DNA from: a virus
Virus record (IMG/VR): IMGVR_UViG_3300023199_000016
Coordinates: 1 to 59,811 of that record
Direction: 5' to 3' (one strand)
Length of the DNA stretch: 59,811 bases
Part shown: one piece after another, positions 47,233 through 56,239 of the stretch
Layout: each line of letters starts with the position of its first letter
Position numbering within the stretch: the first letter of the stretch is position 1
Position numbers and translations under genes: made by a program
Notes under the pieces: model-generated
Databases searched by the model: none
What the model was told of the DNA's origin: nothing
The model's input: the letters and a program-made list of their open reading frames with translations, nothing else

Positions 47233-50200
47233 GATGAGGCCGCTCCAATCGCACTCCTGAACGTGTCTGCATTGTCACGCAAGAATTGAGTAAAGGCGGA
47301 CCGACCACCACGCAAGAATTCACCAACCGAATCGTCACTCGCGTGTACCACTGCAAGAGCGGGCGACGCTTGTGTTCGACCTGCTTGAACCGATCCGCCC
47401 GATTGGAAGTTGCTCTTCGGTCGCATGTGCCGAAGATCAGCGGCGAAAGACCGTAACGAATCGACTGGGATAAGCATTCGGTTGATTGCTTCCATGAAAC
47501 CAACACCATACCGATTGACCGCCTCTTCACGCACAACGTATTCGCCGGGTGTAAGCCCAGCGTGAATGACGTCTTTGTGTACACGCGGCCCGGGCACTGG
47601 TCCAGTAAAGCCGCCCTCTGCAAACTTACGAACCGGACCGCCGGTATTGAAGCCAGGGATCGGTATGCCCGCGGCTTGGATTGCTTTCAAGATCAGCATC
47701 TTGATGATCAGCTCTGCGATCATCTGCAATGTTTGACGCGCGAAGTCCGCAAAGGCTTGCTTCATTGACTTCGTTCCGTCAATCACTGCACTTATCGCCG
47801 ACGAAAGGTTGTTCCCAATGGTCAAGCCAATCTCTTGAAGAAGATCGCCCATCGTACGAAGATTGCCAAGTCCTTGTGCGAGGCCGGCACCGAACCGTTC
47901 GCCCAGCGATAAATCCTCTACTTTCTTCCTTGACGTTTCAAGTCCAGCGTTCAACCGACGCGCTGCTTCGATGCGTTCCTGAATCATTCCCATCAACTCA
48001 GGGTGAGCCTCTTGCATCGCTTGCAATTCAAGAATGATTGCTTCAATTCGTTGACGTGCAAGTCGCAAAGCCTCTTCATCGAGTTGATTTGCTTGAACAC
48101 GATTGATGTTGCCGGACTCCAACGCATCGGCGTGCAAGTTCAACGCATCAGTGAACTCTTGATTGATGTCCTTGAGCTGGCCTTCCACAACCGTGAGCTG
48201 TTGATCGACAATCAAGCGATCACGTTCCGCTTGTTGAACCCGGAGCAGTGTGGGCTCAATTGCTCGATACGCTTCGCCCAATTGACGTTGAAGCGCTACA
48301 CGTTCGCGTGTCTGCTGAATCGACAAAGCTTGAAGCTCTGCGTTCGGGTCACCAGTCGCACGAAGCAATCGAACGTTCAAGTCCTGCACAATCGTTTGAA
48401 GTTGCTTATACGCTTCTATGCCTTGCGTGCCAATGTCAATCAGCGAAGTCTTGACTCGATTCAATGCCTCCGCAAGATCGAGCATACGTTGCTTCGTTGC
48501 TTCCTGATCTTCAGCGTCGGGCGATTCTTCTTCAACCAATTGGAGAGCGTTGACGAGTTCATCAACTTGTCTTCGCATCTCCTTGATCGCCAAGCCCAAC
48601 TCGTTGGTAGGATCATCGAGATCGGTCAATTGAGATGCTTGCTCAGCGATGGCGTCGTTTGCTGCACGAAGAGATTCTTCAAAGTCACGTTGACGTTCTG
48701 CACGTACAGCAGCGACCGCGCCTTCAAGTTGCTTGACTCGGTTGAGCTTGTCCTCAGCACCACGTGCAAGCTCAGCGGCCTCTTCTTCTAATTCGCGTGC
48801 ACGTTGACGAAGAGCACGTTGTCTTGCTTCAAAGAGTCGTTCCGTATCATCGTCACTGATGATCGTAGCACCAGCACGTTGCGCTTCATTCTGCTCCGCC
48901 TCTTGTAACAATTGACGAGACTCTCGTTTCAATTCACGCACGCGGTTCCACAAATCATCTAGGCTTTCGCGTGCATCATCGAATTGTCCCGCCACAGACT
49001 TATCAACGCCGGGCAAAGCACTAGCGAAGATGTCTTGAAGCATGTCACCGATTTGCGGACTGATCGCTTGAAACGCTACACGAACTCCTTCGATCAACGC
49101 AACACCAATGAATGAGCCCAGCTCTTTGATGAATGTGATGATAACATCAAAGATCGAGCTGAACGCTTCGCGGAATTGGGCACGTGACGGACCTTGCACT
49201 CCACGAAGAAGAACGTCAGTCGCAGATACCGTATGATCAGCGAAGCTCTTTGAGAGTTCGGTCAACGTTGGGAGAACTTGATTCGCAAGCTCAACCACAA
49301 GATCGGCGAGTGCCAATCGCAACCGACGAACTTGGAAGAGGAACGAGTTGGAAAGCAACTCAAATGCGCGTTGTGTCGCACCCGCTCGCGTTTCCATTCG
49401 TTGAAGGTTTGCAACCAACGAATCAAAGCCGGAACCCGCAAGCACCTGTACTGCAAGCCCGCCCTCAACCGAGCTGAATAGATCGCTAATCGCTTTGTTC
49501 GTTTGGTCGGCGCGGCGTCGAATCAAGTCCATCGCTTCGGAAAGATCGCCACCGTTCTCAATGAACTCTCTGAACCCAACACCAGCGATAGCACGAAACT
49601 CTTTGTTGGCGGTCGTGCCTGCCTTTCCTAATTCGATAAGCGCCGCTCGCAAGTTGGTAGCAGCAACACGGGTGGGCGTGCCGGCTGCGGTCAACGTCGC
49701 AAGTGCGGCACCTACTTGCTCTATGCCGACGTTTGCAGCGGCGGCGGCTGGTGCGACTTGAAAGATCGAGCTGGCGAGTTCGCCAATCGTAGTCTTACCA
49801 CCTTCAACCGTCTTGAAGAGAACGTCCGAAACGTCCTGTGCATCTTCTGCACCTCGGTTGTAGGCGTTGAGAATTGATGTCAACAAGTCGACCGATTCAG
49901 ATACGGTCGTCACGCCACCAACGGCAAGTTGGTTAGCAGTGCGTAGAAAGTCTAAGAGTCGCCGTGGAGCAACACCCGCTGATATGGCGTCATAGGCTGC
50001 CTTGAACTCATCTTGAAATGCTTGCCCACCTTGGACCGCAGCCCTTCGTATATCTTGAGATAAACGGTTGAGTGTATCACGCGATACATCGCCAAGCAAT
50101 GTACCGATCTCCAATACCTTCTCTTCAACCTCGCCCGCAGCACGAAGAATACGTTGAACCGTTACACCAGCGATGACCGTTACAATCACGCCGTGCAATG

Positions 50201-50348
50201 AGAACATTGAACGTACAAGACCAGTGATAACACGTGTAACTGAGAAAGCAGCCGCGCGCACTGCCTTGAATGCGCCAACCAGCCCTCTCATCGGACCGGA
50301 CAAGCGGTCGCGCATAATCGCGAGGATTTCAACTTTCTCAGTCGGCAT
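47229..50348 (-). CDS. Tail tape measure protein, 1039 aa
   Basis: Determines tail length and helps DNA entry. The TP901-type core (about 60-290, for example DVLFKTVEGGKTTIGELASS and AALATLTAAGTPTRVAATN) is followed by long coiled-coil (about 450-880, LRELKREESRQ-like heptads) and a hydrophobic region (ELIIKMLILKAIQAAGIPI, near 930). A short C-terminal region ends the protein. At about 1.5 angstroms per residue this would imply a tail near 150 nm, an estimate only. The start overlaps the chaperone gene. Confidence 0.94.
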   Translation of the reverse strand: MPTEKVEILAIMRDRLSGPMRGLVGAFKAVRAAAFSVTRVITGLVRSMFSLHGVIVTVIAGVTVQRILRAAGEVEEKVLEIGTLLGDVSRDTLNRLSQDIRRAAVQGGQAFQDEFKAAYDAISAGVAPRRLLDFLRTANQLAVGGVTTVSESVDLLTSILNAYNRGAEDAQDVSDVLFKTVEGGKTTIGELASSIFQVAPAAAAANVGIEQVGAALATLTAAGTPTRVAATNLRAALIELGKAGTTANKEFRAIAGVGFREFIENGGDLSEAMDLIRRRADQTNKAISDLFSSVEGGLAVQVLAGSGFDSLVANLQRMETRAGATQRAFELLSNSFLFQVRRLRLALADLVVELANQVLPTLTELSKSFADHTVSATDVLLRGVQGPSRAQFREAFSSIFDVIITFIKELGSFIGVALIEGVRVAFQAISPQIGDMLQDIFASALPGVDKSVAGQFDDARESLDDLWNRVRELKRESRQLLQEAEQNEAQRAGATIISDDDTERLFEARQRALRQRARELEEEAAELARGAEDKLNRVKQLEGAVAAVRAERQRDFEESLRAANDAIAEQASQLTDLDDPTNELGLAIKEMRRQVDELVNALQLVEEESPDAEDQEATKQRMLDLAEALNRVKTSLIDIGTQGIEAYKQLQTIVQDLNVRLLRATGDPNAELQALSIQQTRERVALQRQLGEAYRAIEPTLLRVQQAERDRLIVDQQLTVVEGQLKDINQEFTDALNLHADALESGNINRVQANQLDEEALRLARQRIEAIILELQAMQEAHPELMGMIQERIEAARRLNAGLETSRKKVEDLSLGERFGAGLAQGLGNLRTMGDLLQEIGLTIGNNLSSAISAVIDGTKSMKQAFADFARQTLQMIAELIIKMLILKAIQAAGIPIPGFNTGGPVRKFAEGGFTGPVPGPRVHKDVIHAGLTPGEYVVREEAVNRYGVGFMEAINRMLIPVDSLRSFAADLRHMRPKSNFQSGGSVQAGRTQASPALAVVHASDDSVGEFLRGGRSAFTQFLRDNADTFRSAIGAASS

Positions 50349-51041
50349 TCATCTGTTCCCGTCGTGCTTTCTCAAACATCGCACTGCCATCCTTAGAGAA
50401 GACAGTCGCGATGGCCATACGAAACATATCAGCTTCAGCGAACATCAGAAGCTTACGCCTACGACCTATCGCTTTCGCGAAGAGGAACGCTTGCGGGAGC
50501 GTGTACTTCTTGATTGACTCGAAGGAGTGCCCTCCTTCAATAAGGAGTTGGATAGCGTCTGCCAAAGATGCATATCCTTCCCTGTGATTCTCTTCACCAT
50601 CACCTCGAGAGCGTCGATCCACGGCTTGACTTTTGGGACTGAACCGAATGACTCCATGATCCAGCATTCGGCGATTGGAGGAAGTGCCCACTGTGGCAGC
50701 TCAGAAACACTCACGCCATCAACGCAATCTTCTAGGAGATCAAGAAGGTCATCGATGGCAAGCATTGCAATCGCAGCCACAGCGTTCTGAATCTTCTTCT
50801 TACCCTCGGGCGAAGTATCGTTGAAGTCCGGTACATCGCCAATCACAGATAGCACTGAAGGGAGGCGACGCTCCATTGCGTGAATGAATCGACGTAAGTG
50901 CTCAACACGCAACGGATAAACGATCGCCTCCACATCAGTGCCTTCAATCGGTACGGGTGTACCGGGAAAGAGTATGTCCAATTCGTTAGAGATGCGCTCT
51001 GCATCTTTCTCTTCACGAACGTTGTTAGGCGTAGTCTCCAT
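50338..51041 (-). CDS. Tail assembly chaperone, frameshift fusion (G-T), 234 aa
   Basis: Produced by a -1 slip at CCCAAAA (50637-50631): zero-frame codons CCA-AAA re-pair as CCC-AAA, then reading continues AGT-CAA in the second frame to 50338. The fusion joins the N-terminal 137 residues to 97 more that include LADAIQLLIEGGHSFESIKK, then YTLPQAFLFAKAIGRRRKL, a typical T-domain. The normal ratio of short and long chaperone guides tail tube assembly on the tape measure. The site and frames agree exactly. Neighbours (tail tube upstream, tape measure downstream) are as expected. Confidence 0.9.
50466..51041 (-). CDS. Tail assembly chaperone, unshifted product (G), 191 aa
   Basis: The zero-frame product. 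Its body (VEAIVYPLRVEHLRRFIHAM, IAMLAIDDLLDLLEDCVDGVSV) resembles siphovirus G proteins. Beyond the slip site it continues for 54 residues, ending in a Ser/Arg-rich stretch. AGGAGCAGTC precedes the ATG. Confidence 0.9.
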   Translation of the reverse strand: METTPNNVREEKDAERISNELDILFPGTPVPIEGTDVEAIVYPLRVEHLRRFIHAMERRLPSVLSVIGDVPDFNDTSPEGKKKIQNAVAAIAMLAIDDLLDLLEDCVDGVSVSELPQWALPPIAECWIMESFGSVPKVKPWIDALEVMVKRITGKDMHLWQTLSNSLLKEGTPSSQSRSTRSRKRSSSRKR

Positions 51042-51081
51042 GACTGCTCCTTTGTGTACAGGTTGAACGAATCACGCTGCT

Positions 51082-51900
51082 TTACGAAAGGCTGGGCAAG
51101 TCGCCAACCCACGTAAGCAGTCGACCCGCGGGCGACGTGGTATCGGTCGTGTCGGCCAGAACCTTGAGCCGAAGAGTCCAGTTTGAGAACTCGCTGTTCT
51201 GAAAGCTGGAGCCCGATGGCGAAAGAGCGACGCGCATCTCACGCATCGTTTGTTCTTCGTTGTCTTCACGACCCCAGAAGAGATACGCTGTTCCCTCAAC
51301 TGTACCACGGTGTGTCTGCGGATACACAAGCCGACGTTCAGCGGTGATCGCACGACGTGTAAAGTCGATTTCGATGTTTGCAGCGGAAGCAAACGAACCG
51401 CCCGCAATCATTCGGATGATACCACGTTCGAGCGACACCGTTTCCCAGTCGGTTCCTTCAGTGTACGTTGGTGTCCCGCCCGAACCCGTTACTGCATCAA
51501 CCGAGGCGAGACCGACCTCAGCATCCACACCATTGTCCGACGTTGGGATCTTGACCAAACGACCGGGGTGTGCGTACACAACACGAGTCGTAACGGGTGT
51601 CGCTGATTGCGTGTAATCGCTCGGTTCATCTGCAGAGAAGAGCAACGCAAGGTTGTCTTGATTGAGGTTCGAGCAGGTGATTTCATACATCTCTTCCAGA
51701 GAGATCATCTCCTCAGCCACAACGACATTGCTGCCGCCGTCAGAGTCGACGAGCTGCGCAGTTTGCGTTTCGGTTGTCGGTCCAACCGGCTCAATGACAC
51801 CAAGATCGATGAGCGGCTGATCGACGCTGTTGATGGGATCTCGCTGGAAGTAGAGTCGTGCCCCTGTCAACCAGAATTGTTGATGTCCTACGTTAGGCAT
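51082..51900 (-). CDS. Major tail tube protein, 272 aa
   Basis: Beta-rich with the typical tail tube ending: THRGTVEGTAYLFWGR, EMRVALSPSGSSF and NWTLRLKVLADTTD. The beginning FWLTGARLYFQRDPINSVDQ is also typical of tube subunits. It stacks in hexameric rings around the tape measure. AGGAGTATAGCCG precedes the ATG. Position between the tail terminator and chaperone genes is standard. Confidence 0.9.
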   Translation of the reverse strand: MPNVGHQQFWLTGARLYFQRDPINSVDQPLIDLGVIEPVGPTTETQTAQLVDSDGGSNVVVAEEMISLEEMYEITCSNLNQDNLALLFSADEPSDYTQSATPVTTRVVYAHPGRLVKIPTSDNGVDAEVGLASVDAVTGSGGTPTYTEGTDWETVSLERGIIRMIAGGSFASAANIEIDFTRRAITAERRLVYPQTHRGTVEGTAYLFWGREDNEEQTMREMRVALSPSGSSFQNSEFSNWTLRLKVLADTTDTTSPAGRLLTWVGDLPSLS

Positions 51901-51911
51901 CGGCTATACTC

Positions 51912-52340
51912 CTAGTACTTGACTTCCAAATTGACAAGCAAGCCCATAGGGGCATGCTCTGTAGCGGGGAATGCCGCTTCGACTATGTTGATGATTTCGA
52001 CTGACAAGAAGACATTGTCTCCCTGTGAATCCGTTACGGTTCGCATGTCTTTGATCAATGCGGCCGCGTCATCGTGCAAGCAATCTAAGACATCATCGTT
52101 GACTCCTTCCTCACTAGCAAGTTCGCTGCTGAATAAATCGACCGTGATGACTGCTTCCACGGTGCCTTGGTTTCGATTGATTCGAGTGTCAGGTACAAAG
52201 ATCGATGCAGCGAACTTGTGCGCATTGAAGTCAAAGCTCGTCCAGTCGATCGCACCTCGATACACGAGCGAGTAACGGCCTTGTGTCAGCTCTTGCACCA
52301 GCCGCTTCAACGTCTTCATGGCGGTCTTACGATACCCCAC
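51912..52340 (-). CDS. Tail terminator protein, 142 aa
   Basis: Starts at a GTG at 52340 overlapping the upstream stop and preceded by GGGAG; an internal ATG at 52319 would remove seven residues. The pattern (ALIKDMRTVTDSQGDNVFLS and GLLVNLEVKY at the end) and the position before the tail tube fit tail terminator proteins that cap the tube and join it to the neck. Family identity was not fully recognised. Confidence 0.75.
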   Translation of the reverse strand: MGYRKTAMKTLKRLVQELTQGRYSLVYRGAIDWTSFDFNAHKFAASIFVPDTRINRNQGTVEAVITVDLFSSELASEEGVNDDVLDCLHDDAAALIKDMRTVTDSQGDNVFLSVEIINIVEAAFPATEHAPMGLLVNLEVKY

Positions 52341-52986
52341 TGAATACTCCCGTCACTGTTCGTGTGATTGCTTTTGAGATGCGAGGTATTGAATCTTCCA
52401 TGCCTTTGCGTAGGTAGTGCTTGGGTTCAATATCAACACTTCGCATCAGTATGTACACTGCGTTGATTTGACGTAGGTCCTCATATGCTTCAAGATCTCG
52501 TTCACGTACAAGCAAGCCAACCACTTTGCCTTTGTGAATCGGAATGTACGCAAGACGTTCAGGAAACGACCGGGGACCACGGTAACGAGGCAAGCCCGCA
52601 GGTGTCAACGCTCCACCTTCTTGTGTAGGCACTGCCAACGACTTCGCCTTCTTTGGTCGAATCGTTGGATAGGTGCCACCTTTCCCAACCGTACCATGTT
52701 CTTGCACGCCCGCGTATGCAAGTGCCGGTCCACGAAAGATACCTACTCTTACTGCGGGCTGTCGATCGACCATCGCAGCGGTTCCCACAATGCTTTGCGA
52801 TAGCGCTCCTGACCGTGTGCGCATCAACTTCTTTGAGTAGAATACCGCTCTTGCTTCAGCGAACTTCGATTCTTTCTGAAACGCATCTTGTAACTCGCGC
52901 ATCAGAACACGACGATCACCAAAGCGCTCAATCCGATCAAAGAGCTGCTTGGTTCGTTTCGACATTCTGATCGAGAGCTGTGTCAT
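52327..52986 (-). CDS. HK97 gp10-like / virion morphogenesis protein, 219 aa
   Basis: The segment ALAYAGVQEHGTVG, then TYPTIRPKKAKSLAVP is typical of the HK97 gp10/Mu virion morphogenesis family, involved in tail completion and head-tail joining. The N-terminal helix (RRVLMRELQDAFQKE) and a beta-rich middle are usual. The start overlaps the previous stop (ATGA). Confidence 0.85.
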   Translation of the reverse strand: MTQLSIRMSKRTKQLFDRIERFGDRRVLMRELQDAFQKESKFAEARAVFYSKKLMRTRSGALSQSIVGTAAMVDRQPAVRVGIFRGPALAYAGVQEHGTVGKGGTYPTIRPKKAKSLAVPTQEGGALTPAGLPRYRGPRSFPERLAYIPIHKGKVVGLLVRERDLEAYEDLRQINAVYILMRSVDIEPKHYLRKGMEDSIPRISKAITRTVTGVFSGVS

Positions 52987-53561
52987 GCGGTTCGTGCCAA
53001 TCGTCGGTATCTCTTGATCACTGATTTGAATGCTGGGTGCAACTCATCGGTCATGTACGAAGACGTCCCGCCTTGCGGTACGCTTTGCGACTTCTGTGCA
53101 ATACGTTGCGGGCTATTGCGAACAAGCGAGTATTGCATCTGCTGAATCACTGCTTCTACAACGTCGCCCGGGAATTGACCCTCATCATGCCCGCCCGTTA
53201 TCGTTGCTTTGACAAACGTAGGCCAGTACCCGCCGTCAATTCGCTCAATGCGTCCACGTTCTGCATATACCCGATAATCATCAGTGTCGAACGTGTCTGC
53301 ATCATCTTCGTCTTCACCAAGATACCACGTCACCAACGTGATCTCTTCAATAGGGTACAGCGGTGACCACAGATTCGTTGCACGATCTCCATGATCACGC
53401 CATACGTGTTCGTAGTCTGAACGTCGAAGCCACAATCGCCCCGTGCGAGCTTCAAGCGTTTCAATCGTCCGGTCCATCAAGCGAATAAGACGAGGGTCCG
53501 ATATGGTACCCGCGCTTGCAAGTTCTTCACGAAGCTGTGCGACCGGAATCATACGTGTCAT
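52983..53561 (-). CDS. Head-tail connector (adaptor) protein, HK97 gp6-like, 192 aa
   Basis: Residues 1-60 (REELASAGTISDPRLIRLM, RTIETLEARTGRLW) and the later region VVEAVIQQMQYSLVRNSP match gp6/Ad1 connector proteins that form a ring under the portal. An Asp/Glu-rich loop lies in the middle. It overlaps neighbours at both ends, in the standard connector position. Confidence 0.85.
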   Translation of the reverse strand: MTRMIPVAQLREELASAGTISDPRLIRLMDRTIETLEARTGRLWLRRSDYEHVWRDHGDRATNLWSPLYPIEEITLVTWYLGEDEDDADTFDTDDYRVYAERGRIERIDGGYWPTFVKATITGGHDEGQFPGDVVEAVIQQMQYSLVRNSPQRIAQKSQSVPQGGTSSYMTDELHPAFKSVIKRYRRLARTA

Positions 53562-53884
53562 AGCGTCAAGCTCCTTATGAGTTCGACATGAAAGATCTCA
53601 GTCGCAAAGTTCTTACTGTCCTTAGTGAACCGAAGCTCGCCGATGTATACGCCCGGTGCAAGATCGGATGTATCCGACGCATCAAGCGAGACGGTCGCAA
53701 CGTTTGAAGCAAACGAAATACCCGACGTCTTATGAATCAAGTTCTCACCAGCTTCTTCGGATCGAAGTACAAACACACCAGCACTCGCACCCGATAGATC
53801 AACCGATGAATCATCTTGATCATAAAGCTCGACATCAAAGCCAGCGGTCGAGCCTATCTGATATGTCAACCGTTGGAAGGACAT
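53558..53884 (-). CDS. Ig-like/BppU-N-like protein in the head-tail module, 108 aa
   Basis: The pattern TAGFDVELYDQDDSSVDLSG, then GVFVLRS, with TVSLDASDTSDLAPGVYIGE matches the beta-sandwich of BppU-N-like domains. Here it occurs among connector genes rather than baseplate genes, so a capsid decoration or neck role is equally possible. The ATG follows GGAGAAGCC. Confidence 0.75.
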   Translation of the reverse strand: MSFQRLTYQIGSTAGFDVELYDQDDSSVDLSGASAGVFVLRSEEAGENLIHKTSGISFASNVATVSLDASDTSDLAPGVYIGELRFTKDSKNFATEIFHVELIRSLTL

Positions 53885-53917
53885 GGCTTCTCCATTGGCT
53901 TCAAGTGTGTCCGAACC

Positions 53918-54148
53918 TTAGGTCGAAGTAGAACCTTTGCTCGCACGGCTGGCTTTGCGGAAGGCGTCGAATTGGTCGTCGAGGAGGCTTCGCTCCGGGG
54001 TTGGCGGATCGTATGATCTCCCATCTTCGTCCTCCAATGCAAAGAGAGTCGAGAACTTTCGTCCGGTTCGTTTGTCTATGAACACATAGTCGCCTTGCTT
54101 TCGTTGAACTTCAACATATGGCGGAATATGTTCAGGCAGCGTACTCAT
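53918..54148 (-). CDS. Hypothetical protein, 76 aa
   Basis: Not recognised. The start is the ATG at 54148; the longer open frame reads into the preceding gene and the hairpin and is rejected. It is mostly charged, with a beta-like centre (GDYVFIDKRTGRKFSTLF) and a basic, Ser-rich end. It follows the 160-aa gene after a stable hairpin and precedes the Ig-like gene. Confidence 0.7.
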   Translation of the reverse strand: MSTLPEHIPPYVEVQRKQGDYVFIDKRTGRKFSTLFALEDEDGRSYDPPTPERSLLDDQFDAFRKASRASKGSTST

Positions 54149-54155
54149 AAGCAGT

Positions 54156-54177
54156 GCCTTGGCCTTTCGACCAAGGC
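54156..54177 (-). terminator. Hairpin with GAAA tetraloop between head genes
   Basis: A 9-bp stem on the minus strand (GCCTTGGTC with GGCCAAGGC, one G-U pair) capped by GAAA. No T-run follows, so it may stabilise the upstream mRNA. It has the same apex as the hairpin at 20210-20235. Confidence 0.65.
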
Positions 54178-54206
54178 GCTGTGTAAAGGTTGAAGGTTGA
54201 CGAAAC

Positions 54207-54689
54207 TTACAGGGCGCCGACACCGGAGCCGTGCATCTTGTAGTACAAGTCATCAGTCGTGACGGACGGGAACGACCGCAGATGACTGATTATGTACGTG
54301 ATGCCCAAGCCGATTGACGTACCCGTGAGCGTTTCAATCGACAAACGGAAATGCTTGTACGGAAGTCGCGTGACATCGACCGATCCGATGACCACGGTAT
54401 TCGCAACGAGCATCGACGCTTGAGTGAACTGAAGATCATTCGAGTCAACGTCCTGAACGTCCGCCCAGGTGGGTGAACCACTCAAGTCGTCATTCGTACC
54501 CTGAAGCTTGATCTTCAACGCTGACATTGAACTCACCGCACCGATCTGCGCAACGAACGTCAGGATGCGCCCGTGCTTAGCGGGATGCTCAATGTTTGAA
54601 CCGTCGGCCGTGGAGTTGTAGACCTGAAGGTTGAGTGCAACCCCGGTCTTGATTCCCTCGGCGAACGGTTTGGATGCGTGACCCAACAT
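54207..54689 (-). CDS. Possible capsid decoration protein, 160 aa
   Basis: Not recognised with certainty. Directly after the capsid gene; beta-rich (GRILTFVAQIGAVSSMSALK, IKLQGTNDD, HFRLSIETLTGTSIGLG). Position and composition suit a head decoration or cement protein. A stable hairpin follows, typical of an abundant transcript end. AGGAGTAACAC precedes the ATG. Confidence 0.75.
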   Translation of the reverse strand: MLGHASKPFAEGIKTGVALNLQVYNSTADGSNIEHPAKHGRILTFVAQIGAVSSMSALKIKLQGTNDDLSGSPTWADVQDVDSNDLQFTQASMLVANTVVIGSVDVTRLPYKHFRLSIETLTGTSIGLGITYIISHLRSFPSVTTDDLYYKMHGSGVGAL

Positions 54690-54769
54690 GTGTTACTCCT
54701 TTACTTTCAAGTAGGTGTCACAACACAATACGAAACGAACAAGGCGAAGCAAACGGTCAAGCCGCTCGC

Positions 54770-56170
54770 TTAGTCGCGCATGCGTGCGTCCGCCGCGTAC
54801 ACGAGGGCTCGCTCTTCACGCGTGCCAACGTCGGCATACATGCGAAGCTTGACGTTGATGATGTCCTTCTTGAAGTCAGGACCTTTGCCTTCGTCATCAA
54901 CGATCTCGACGCCCGACCATCGACCAAGCAGCACCTGACTAAGATCACCACCGAACACGTCACCAAACTTCGCAAGCGAATTGATGGTCGCGTTGGAAGT
55001 GATCTGAGTCGAACCACCGAAGTCGCCAATGAGATCGCGAAGTCGTTGCTTGGAGATCATCGGCGCACCAAGCAAGTAGGACATCCGATCGGTTTGACCG
55101 GAGAACTGTGCGATCTTCAATTGACGAAGTCGACGCCACAGACGATGATGCGAGATCCACGACCACGGCTCAGTGTCAAGATCAAGATCTTCAACGACGC
55201 CCATCATGTTCATGAAGTCATCAAAGTCCATCTCACCGCCAACGGGTGAACCCGGAGCCGAAGCACCCGGACCGCCCTCACCGGTTTCGACGTAGTAGTG
55301 GTTGATGCCTGGCTTGTTATCGCCACTTGACGGGAACGTCTCCGCTCCGTGTCGTAGCATGTTCACAAGACCAAGCGGCATCGCATCAGTGCCCGTGCCA
55401 TACGGGATCGTCCAGTCGAGTTTCTTGGCGAGAGCCTTGACTGCATCGCCCCGCATCATCGTATCGAATGCAGGTGTTGCGAATCGTCGCATCTCGTCAG
55501 TGATCGACATCATCACGCCGAGTTTCTTCGGCGAAAGCGTTTCCAAACCGGTGCGAAGTTTGGACTCGATGTAGTCCTCTTCTTCGTCGATCCAGTATGC
55601 AACCGCTCCGCCGTAGGAACGAGGAATCTTGACCGGCATCCCGAAGAGCCCGTCCAGAACCGTCACCCGTGTGGTGCCTTCTGCACCATCAAGCGCCGCC
55701 CACACTGAAGAAGTGTAGATAGCAGGGATCAAGTCATCGAGCGCCTGATCAGGAATGAACGTGCCAGAGGACGAATCAACGCCGACGACATGGCCCGCGG
55801 CTTTCGACTCGGCCGCCTTGCGTGATTCTTCAATCACTTCCTTCTCGTATGGGGCGTACTCATCCCACTTACGAGTGATGTGACCGAGGCACGCACGCAG
55901 CAAGCTGAATTTCTTGCCGACGTCTTCGATGCCCGGGAACCACATGGCGTCTTTGGTCGTTCGGATGCGCTTGCGCACTTCCTCGAAGCCAGCCTTGAGC
56001 CGGTCGAATTCTTCAAGAGCCTTCTTGATGTCGAGCGACTCGAGGCCGTCGACTTTCGTTGAGATCTCTTTGAGTTTCTCCGTGAGAGTGGTGATGCCGG
56101 CGCTCAACGTTTCAACATTCTTGAGCAGTTGTGCGGCAGCAGTCTGTTCCGGAGTCTTTGAACCTGGCAT
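54770..56170 (-). CDS. Major capsid protein, HK97 fold, 466 aa
   Basis: Residues about 1-110 form the N-terminal helical delta domain that acts as internal scaffold (KLKEISTKVDGLESLDIKKAL). The mature part begins near the protease cleavage site and continues with DSSSGTFIPDQALDDLIPAI, then VKIPRSYGGAVAYWID, and the spine helix and axial domain. The prohead protease removes the delta domain. AAAGGAG precedes the ATG, eleven bases upstream. Confidence 0.93.
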   Translation of the reverse strand: MPGSKTPEQTAAAQLLKNVETLSAGITTLTEKLKEISTKVDGLESLDIKKALEEFDRLKAGFEEVRKRIRTTKDAMWFPGIEDVGKKFSLLRACLGHITRKWDEYAPYEKEVIEESRKAAESKAAGHVVGVDSSSGTFIPDQALDDLIPAIYTSSVWAALDGAEGTTRVTVLDGLFGMPVKIPRSYGGAVAYWIDEEEDYIESKLRTGLETLSPKKLGVMMSITDEMRRFATPAFDTMMRGDAVKALAKKLDWTIPYGTGTDAMPLGLVNMLRHGAETFPSSGDNKPGINHYYVETGEGGPGASAPGSPVGGEMDFDDFMNMMGVVEDLDLDTEPWSWISHHRLWRRLRQLKIAQFSGQTDRMSYLLGAPMISKQRLRDLIGDFGGSTQITSNATINSLAKFGDVFGGDLSQVLLGRWSGVEIVDDEGKGPDFKKDIINVKLRMYADVGTREERALVYAADARMRD

Positions 56171-56239
56171 AGTATAGATGCTCCTTTACTTGAATGAGTA
56201 TGCCAATGGTTAGTGGTTGACCTACGTCACTAAGAACGG

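Noticed and set aside
48003-48791. 262-aa plus-strand open frame
   Set aside because: It is antisense to the coiled-coil region of the tape measure gene, with no ribosome site and no recognisable protein pattern.
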